Virus record (IMG/VR): IMGVR_UViG_3300042691_029707
Span: 1-27,075 of that record
Strand: one strand, 5' to 3'
Length of the DNA stretch: 27,075 nt
From: a virus
The position numbers were made by a program, and so were the translations under genes. The first letter of the stretch is position 1; the number at the start of each line of letters is the position of its first letter. Of the stretch, positions 22,959 through 27,075 are shown piece after piece. The notes beneath the pieces were generated by a model. The model worked only from the letters and a program-made list of their open reading frames with translations. It had not been told where the DNA came from and made no database searches.

Positions 22959-23695
22959 TGTCAATGATCTCAGAAGGTGGCAACGTTGTTCCTGATGCTA
23001 AGCCTGTCACAAGAAAAAATGTACAAACTGTAGTCAATAATCTGCAGAAATTAATGCCCAAAGGCATCAACGTCTATCCTATAGGTAGTGCGGGCAAAAA
23101 GGATGTTAGCAGTGACATGGATGTACTAATTGACGCAGCAGAATTAATGACCGCTTTTCCTACAAAAGAACTTAAGCTTAGTCGTAAAGCATTAGAAGAA
23201 TATTTTCAAAGTAAGGGCATGTTTGCTGCAAGATCAGGAGTAAGCGTTCATGTAGGTGTCCCTACAGGCGAAGGTGATGACGTTACACAAGTTGACATTA
23301 TGGCAGTAGAAAATGCTAGGGATGTTGTGCCACTGCATACACATGATTATAGTCGTGATGCATCAATGAAAGGTGGCACACTACATGGAATGTGGGCTGA
23401 TTTAACCAACATGAGTTCATTACCAGAACATCCTAGCTTAATGATGAGTCCATATAAGGGATTAGTTGATCGCCAAACAAAAGAATTAATTACAAGCAAC
23501 AAAGATAAAATAGCAAAAATTATTATAGGTCCAGATGCAAGTGCAGAAGATATGGGCAGCGTACATTCATTATTAATGGCATTAAGAAAATATCCTGACA
23601 AGTACAAGCCTATTAAGGATAAGTGGGCACCCGATCTACAGTTAAGCGAAAATGACAACAGTTGGTTTAGATACGCATTGAATTTATTAAAATGA
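22958..23695 (+). CDS. Pol-beta-superfamily nucleotidyltransferase
   Basis: This 245-residue protein has the signature of the Pol-beta/minimal nucleotidyltransferase fold. PIGSAGKKDVSSDMDVLID has the GS pair at 43-44 and the metal-binding aspartates at D53 and D55, and QVDIMAV supplies the third carboxylate (D113). Such enzymes transfer a nucleotide from NTP to RNA, protein or small molecules; the substrate is unknown. The C-terminal half (HGMWADLTNMSSLPEHPS..., ADMGSVHSLLMALR-like) is helical. The N-terminus MSMISEGG has an I-S-E-G site like those cut by T4 prohead protease. Its stop overlaps the next gene (ATGA at 23692). Confidence 0.82.
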   Translation: MSMISEGGNVVPDAKPVTRKNVQTVVNNLQKLMPKGINVYPIGSAGKKDVSSDMDVLIDAAELMTAFPTKELKLSRKALEEYFQSKGMFAARSGVSVHVGVPTGEGDDVTQVDIMAVENARDVVPLHTHDYSRDASMKGGTLHGMWADLTNMSSLPEHPSLMMSPYKGLVDRQTKELITSNKDKIAKIIIGPDASAEDMGSVHSLLMALRKYPDKYKPIKDKWAPDLQLSENDNSWFRYALNLLK

Positions 23696-24819
23696 GAATA
23701 AGTGCATTATTAGAAGCAGCGGGACAAGTAGGTCGTAAATATCAGCATATTGAGGACCTAGTAATAGCCAACGGTAGTCACGGTGGATTACATGCAGTAG
23801 AGCGTATGCGTGATATGGCACAAAATTACGGCACTATAGAATTAAAATGGGACGGAATGCCTGTAGTGTATTGGGGCCGTGATGATAGTGGTCAGTTTTA
23901 TATGATTCCAAAAAATGCATGGCAATACTTAAAGTCAGGTACTATGCAAACTAAAGCAGGTGCTTCTACGTTAACTAAAAGCCCACAAGATGTAATGAAT
24001 TTTATATTAGGCACAGGTGGTGAAGCAAATGATAGTCGTGTACAGTTTGCAAAACAGTTTGCAAGTTTATGGCCTTATTTTGAACAAATAAGCCCAGTAC
24101 GAGGTTTTATAGAAGGCGGATTACTTTTTTATCCAGGTGCTCCTGCAGTATTAAATCCTAAAACAAATACATATGATTTTAAACCAAATATCACAACCTT
24201 TCATGTACCAGCAGATAGTGAATTAGGTAAGCGTATTGCAAATGCAAAAGTTATGGTTGCTGCTACTGGTTATTATGATGCAATTGGAAGCAGTGAAGAA
24301 AAAAGATATGAGGATGCAGATCAACTTTCAACACCAGAAGTAATTGTACAAGGAACAACATACGCAGAATCAATGCCAGGAGTGGATACAACTGGATTAG
24401 ATAGACTTGAACAGTTCATAAGCACTAATGCACAAAAAATTGATAATTTTTTAGCACCAAAGCCAGGAATGAACAATCCAGGCGGTGAGGTATATAACTA
24501 CTTAAATCAACATTTAAGAACAAGTGGTTTAGTTAGAGATTTCCCTAATTGGGCACAAAATAATTTAAGTGCAAAAAAAGCACAAACAATATTATCAGAT
24601 AAAGCTGGATACGAAGCGACATTAGGTGCAGTAGAAGCACTGACTAATGAGAAAATGAAAATAATTAAATCATTAAGTTTGGGCCTACATGGTGGAATAA
24701 TGCAAACAAAGCCAGAAGGCTATGCACAAGCACACCCTGAGATTAATTTCAAGTATGCATTGCCCGGACAGTTTTTAAAATTAATAGACCAACTTAATTG
24801 GCAACCGAGAAAATTATGA
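23692..24819 (+). CDS. KxDG ligase-like (covalent nucleotidyltransferase) protein
   Basis: This 375-residue protein contains IELKWDGMPVVYWGRD, with the K-x-D-G motif I (K52, D54, G55) used by ATP-dependent DNA/RNA ligases and capping enzymes for covalent nucleotide attachment. An FIEGGLLF segment (137-144) fits motif IV (E-G-hydrophobic). The rest does not clearly follow a known ligase subgroup, so the call is at superfamily level. The N-terminus MRISALLEAAGQ carries an L-L-E-A site like a T4 capsid-targeting and cleavage peptide. The gene is tightly coupled on both sides (ATGA at 23692 and 24816), between two other nucleotidyltransferase-like genes. A nucleic-acid end-repair role is the obvious hypothesis. 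Confidence 0.7.
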   Translation: MRISALLEAAGQVGRKYQHIEDLVIANGSHGGLHAVERMRDMAQNYGTIELKWDGMPVVYWGRDDSGQFYMIPKNAWQYLKSGTMQTKAGASTLTKSPQDVMNFILGTGGEANDSRVQFAKQFASLWPYFEQISPVRGFIEGGLLFYPGAPAVLNPKTNTYDFKPNITTFHVPADSELGKRIANAKVMVAATGYYDAIGSSEEKRYEDADQLSTPEVIVQGTTYAESMPGVDTTGLDRLEQFISTNAQKIDNFLAPKPGMNNPGGEVYNYLNQHLRTSGLVRDFPNWAQNNLSAKKAQTILSDKAGYEATLGAVEALTNEKMKIIKSLSLGLHGGIMQTKPEGYAQAHPEINFKYALPGQFLKLIDQLNWQPRKL

Positions 24820-26360
24820 TACAACGCACAGGAAAAAGTGATACAGCGGTAGTAGGATGGGGCCGTGGCATGGGTCACAAAGGTCACATGCTACTGGCTA
24901 GAGCAGTCATTGTTCAAGCACAGAATATGGGAGCAGACCCATACTTCTTTGTTAGTAGAACAGTTGGTGCAGACGATCCGTTATATCCAGAAGAAAAATT
25001 ATATATCTATAAGAAAGTTTTTCCTAAACAAGCGAATATATTTCAAAGTGCAACAGATGAAATACCTGACATCAATAGATTGATGAGGACACTTGCTGAA
25101 TTAGGTTATAAGAATGCAGTTTTAGTAGTAGGTGCGGATCAAGTTAAAGCATTTCAGTATTTGGTTGGACAAGATAAAGCAGGCAACATAGTTTATAAAA
25201 CGTTAGGATTAGAAAATTTAAGTGTAATTAAACGCCAAGATGTTGATGATCCAGCACAAAGTGAAGAGGGACCAAGGGCAACTCCAATGCGTGAAATTCT
25301 TAAAGATCCAAACGCAAGTGATGAGCAAAAGTTTGCAGTATGGAGAGATGCTATGCCAAACGCACTCAGCGATAAAGAAGTTTTAGCATTAATGCAGAAA
25401 GCAAGTCAACGTATGGGCGAATTTAAACCAGCAACTAAAAAAGCAAAAGTAAAAGAATTTATTCAGCGTGTTCGTCCTATGCTTAAAGAAGCAAACGCAC
25501 AACAGAAATTAAAATTACTTAGATTAATGAAAGAATCTTTAAAAAGGATGGCAGAAGATGACGAATCCGCAATGACTTCATCTGGTGTACCTTGGCAAGG
25601 ACCTAAATTAAATCGTGAAGTAATAACTCCGCCAGAAGGTTTAGAATGGCGTTTCGGTAAAAACGCTAAAGAAGATCCTAAAGACAGAGCAGACGCAAGA
25701 CATTTTGGTACAGTAATTGCTAGCGTTCCAAATCCGATTACTAAAGCAGCAGGTATGATGATGCGTTATGCTGGACAAGATCCTAAAGATTCAACTAATG
25801 TGCGAATAGCAAAGGCGATGGACAGTGCTGGAACTCCTGACGAAATTAGTAGATATCTAAAAAAGAAGGCAGTAAAAGAAGATGACATTCCTAACGAAAA
25901 AACTCTTAAACAACAAGAACAAGATCGTTGGTCGCATTATGATGCCGCAAAAAAAGCAGCCCAAGGCGAAATTTTAGGAAGAGAAGTAGATGGCAAAGTA
26001 ATCAGTATACCGCCAGGTCACCCAGAATATGATGAAACCTTTGATGACCTATACAGACAACAAAATCCTGGGTATCCCACTCCCAATGATCCTGGTTTCT
26101 ATTTAACTCCTTTTCGATATCCTGGCGAACCAGAACCAGCGTATACAAAAGCACTAGTTGAAATAGATGAACCATTTAATTTAGAAAAACGTCATTCTAT
26201 GGATTATGGAATGCGTAAAACAATGATCCGACGTTTAGCCAAAGCTACAGATTATGATGTAAGTGATTTAAGTCTAGCAAGCGATGAAGAATTGGCTGAT
26301 TTATACAAACAAGTATTCCCAGATAATTCAATAAACGAAGATTATCTGGACGAAAAATAA
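24816..26360 (+). CDS. HxGH adenylyl/cytidylyltransferase-like domain fused to a long polar region
   Basis: I chose the ATG at 24816, which overlaps the previous stop (ATGA), rather than an in-frame TTG at 24798; this gives 514 residues. The N-terminal 150-190 residues look like an HxGH nucleotidyltransferase: GWGRGMGHKGHMLLARA holds H-K-G-H at 21-24, LGYKNAVLVVGADQVKAF fits the core strand, and RATPMREIL resembles the C-terminal (S/T)-x-x-R block of NMNAT/cytidylyltransferases. The remaining 300 residues are polar, with several (L/I)xE-A/S sites (for example LKEANA) and a Pro/Tyr-rich stretch (HPEYDETFDDLYRQQNPGY), and look more like a virion or linker region. The substrate is unknown. Confidence 0.75.
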   Translation: MIQRTGKSDTAVVGWGRGMGHKGHMLLARAVIVQAQNMGADPYFFVSRTVGADDPLYPEEKLYIYKKVFPKQANIFQSATDEIPDINRLMRTLAELGYKNAVLVVGADQVKAFQYLVGQDKAGNIVYKTLGLENLSVIKRQDVDDPAQSEEGPRATPMREILKDPNASDEQKFAVWRDAMPNALSDKEVLALMQKASQRMGEFKPATKKAKVKEFIQRVRPMLKEANAQQKLKLLRLMKESLKRMAEDDESAMTSSGVPWQGPKLNREVITPPEGLEWRFGKNAKEDPKDRADARHFGTVIASVPNPITKAAGMMMRYAGQDPKDSTNVRIAKAMDSAGTPDEISRYLKKKAVKEDDIPNEKTLKQQEQDRWSHYDAAKKAAQGEILGREVDGKVISIPPGHPEYDETFDDLYRQQNPGYPTPNDPGFYLTPFRYPGEPEPAYTKALVEIDEPFNLEKRHSMDYGMRKTMIRRLAKATDYDVSDLSLASDEELADLYKQVFPDNSINEDYLDEK

Positions 26361-26378
26361 TTTGCACCCACAATCCTT

Positions 26379-26396
26379 ATGTAAATAATATTACAT
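26379..26396 (+). promoter_or_regulatory. Inverted repeat upstream of glycosyltransferase gene
   Basis: ATGTAA and TTACAT (6-base arms) flank a 6-base AT-only loop, 16 bases before the ATG at 26412. It is too weak and too AT-rich for a good terminator. It includes TAAATAAT, a partial late-box resemblance. The function is unclear. Confidence 0.3.
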
Positions 26397-26411
26397 TTTC
26401 ATGAGGATAAA

Positions 26412-27075
26412 ATGGCTAAGAAAAAACAAACACAAGAAGAAGCTACTATACCTGTAGTACAGGCTGTAGAAGCAATTCAAGAAATACAAGAACAAGACGC
26501 TCCTGCAGCTCCTGCTCAAAATCAAGTACAAGTTAATGTAGACTTCTTAAAAACTACCCGCGTACACATAGCTATGCCATGCTATGGTGGTATGTTGACT
26601 GAATCTACGTTCATGAGTTTTATCAAATGGGCTAATACCGCACGTCAACTAGGAATCGACTGGACATTGGAAACAATGGTCAATGAAAGTCTAATCAGTC
26701 GTGCCCGTAATACATTAACAGCAAAATTCCTAGATCAAGCTGAATCAACCCACTTATTCTTTGTTGATGCAGATATTGGTTGGGAACCGTGGCATTTGTT
26801 AGTGTTGTTGAACCGTGATAAGGATGTTATTGGTGGATTATATCCCATGAAGACTATGCCAATCAAATGGGTAGTTAACGGGTTTGAGGGCGCTGAAGAA
26901 GGACCAGATGGCTTGCAAGAAGTCAGTAAAGCAGGTACAGGTTTCTTATTGATGAAGAAGCATGTATTTGAAAAACTTAATGTTCATCCTGCAGTCAAAC
27001 AGTATAAGAACGATATTGGTCTTGATCCAAAATACGACAAGTACCTAAAAACTTATTTTGACACAGCAGTTCGTC
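26412..27075 (+). CDS. Glycosyltransferase-like protein, 3' truncated by window
   Basis: The frame runs off the right edge after 221 complete codons. The start is the ATG at 26412 with GAGGA six bases upstream. Residues 1-48 are a polar Gln/Glu/Ala-rich lead. A GT-A-like domain follows: VHIAMPCYGGM (first strand and nucleotide loop), then ESLISRARNTLTAKFL and LFFVDADIGWEP, where D-A-D is the expected DxD metal/nucleotide-sugar motif. VIGGLYPMK, GTGFLLMKKHVFEKL and a DIGLDPKYD segment also occur in phage and bacterial glycosyltransferase-like proteins of this kind. It might modify phage DNA, virion proteins or host glycans; nothing here shows the acceptor. Confidence 0.8.
   Translation, partial: MAKKKQTQEEATIPVVQAVEAIQEIQEQDAPAAPAQNQVQVNVDFLKTTRVHIAMPCYGGMLTESTFMSFIKWANTARQLGIDWTLETMVNESLISRARNTLTAKFLDQAESTHLFFVDADIGWEPWHLLVLLNRDKDVIGGLYPMKTMPIKWVVNGFEGAEEGPDGLQEVSKAGTGFLLMKKHVFEKLNVHPAVKQYKNDIGLDPKYDKYLKTYFDTAVR

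Noticed and set aside
24798-24815. TTG start for the HxGH protein
   Set aside because: The ATG at 24816 makes the ATGA overlap used at other junctions of this operon, and the six extra residues add nothing recognisable.
24865-25083. 72-residue plus-strand frame inside the HxGH gene
   Set aside because: It is out of frame with a gene whose motifs are clear, and it has no ribosome site.

Overview
The window reads as part of the genome of a marine, T4-like (Caudoviricetes, myovirus-type) phage infecting a bacterium. The evidence is a clamp-loader ATPase of the gp44 type, a GroES-like cochaperonin in the role of T4 gp31, PhoH, a truncated DnaE-like protein, long low-complexity fibre and adhesin genes, and spacers carrying (G/A)ATAAATA boxes like T4-type late promoters. 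The DNA is AT-rich by eye, genes are packed with ATGA/TAATG overlaps, and no tRNA, rRNA, CRISPR, transposase or integrase is visible. The host cannot be named from the sequence. A pelagic T4-like phage related to the cyanophage/pelagiphage group is the best guess.

Layout. (1) 1-5682: a three-gene overlapping operon (basic/acidic unknown protein, small membrane coiled-coil protein, and a 1653-residue largely disordered protein with an AT-hook, a Cys cluster, an acidic tract and several T4 prohead-protease-like sites), closed by a clear terminator. (2) 5750-11730: a host-contact and lysis block, with a late promoter, a repeat-built fibre, a GH19-type endolysin, an Ig-like repeat adhesin and a second fibre-like protein. 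(3) 11735-13134: two unknown proteins and a DnaE-like fragment with its own promoter. (4) 13144-16007: a strong-RBS operon (unknown, GroES-like, unknown, Bax-inhibitor-1-like membrane protein, gp44-like clamp loader, unknown), ending in a bidirectional terminator shared with the convergent phoH. (5) 16021-16830: phoH, the only minus-strand gene. (6) 16890-18647: a late-type operon of two unknown proteins and a candidate holin. (7) 18650-22418: DnaJ, ClpA and an unknown protein. (8) 22423-26360: a late operon starting with a 55-residue gene too short for most ORF filters, then a small beta-rich protein, a Pol-beta-type nucleotidyltransferase, a KxDG ligase-like protein and an HxGH adenylyl/cytidylyltransferase-like fusion. 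(9) 26412-end: a glycosyltransferase-like gene cut by the window edge.

How it fits together. Proteostasis genes (GroES-like, DnaJ, ClpA with a ClpP-docking motif) may redirect host folding and degradation machinery. The clamp loader and possibly the DnaE fragment serve replication. The fibre and adhesin genes, endolysin and candidate holin serve entry and release. The most unusual parts are the giant disordered protein and the three-nucleotidyltransferase operon. Several of their proteins begin with short sequences resembling the T4 capsid-targeting peptide, which suggests that they may be packaged in the head and injected with the DNA. Three genes (12628, 16960, 18691) have a promoter box ending 5-7 nt before the ATG and no well-placed Shine-Dalgarno, which predicts leaderless transcripts. 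There is no gene-free stretch over 300 bases; the longest gap is the 129-base spacer between phoH and the gene at 16960.
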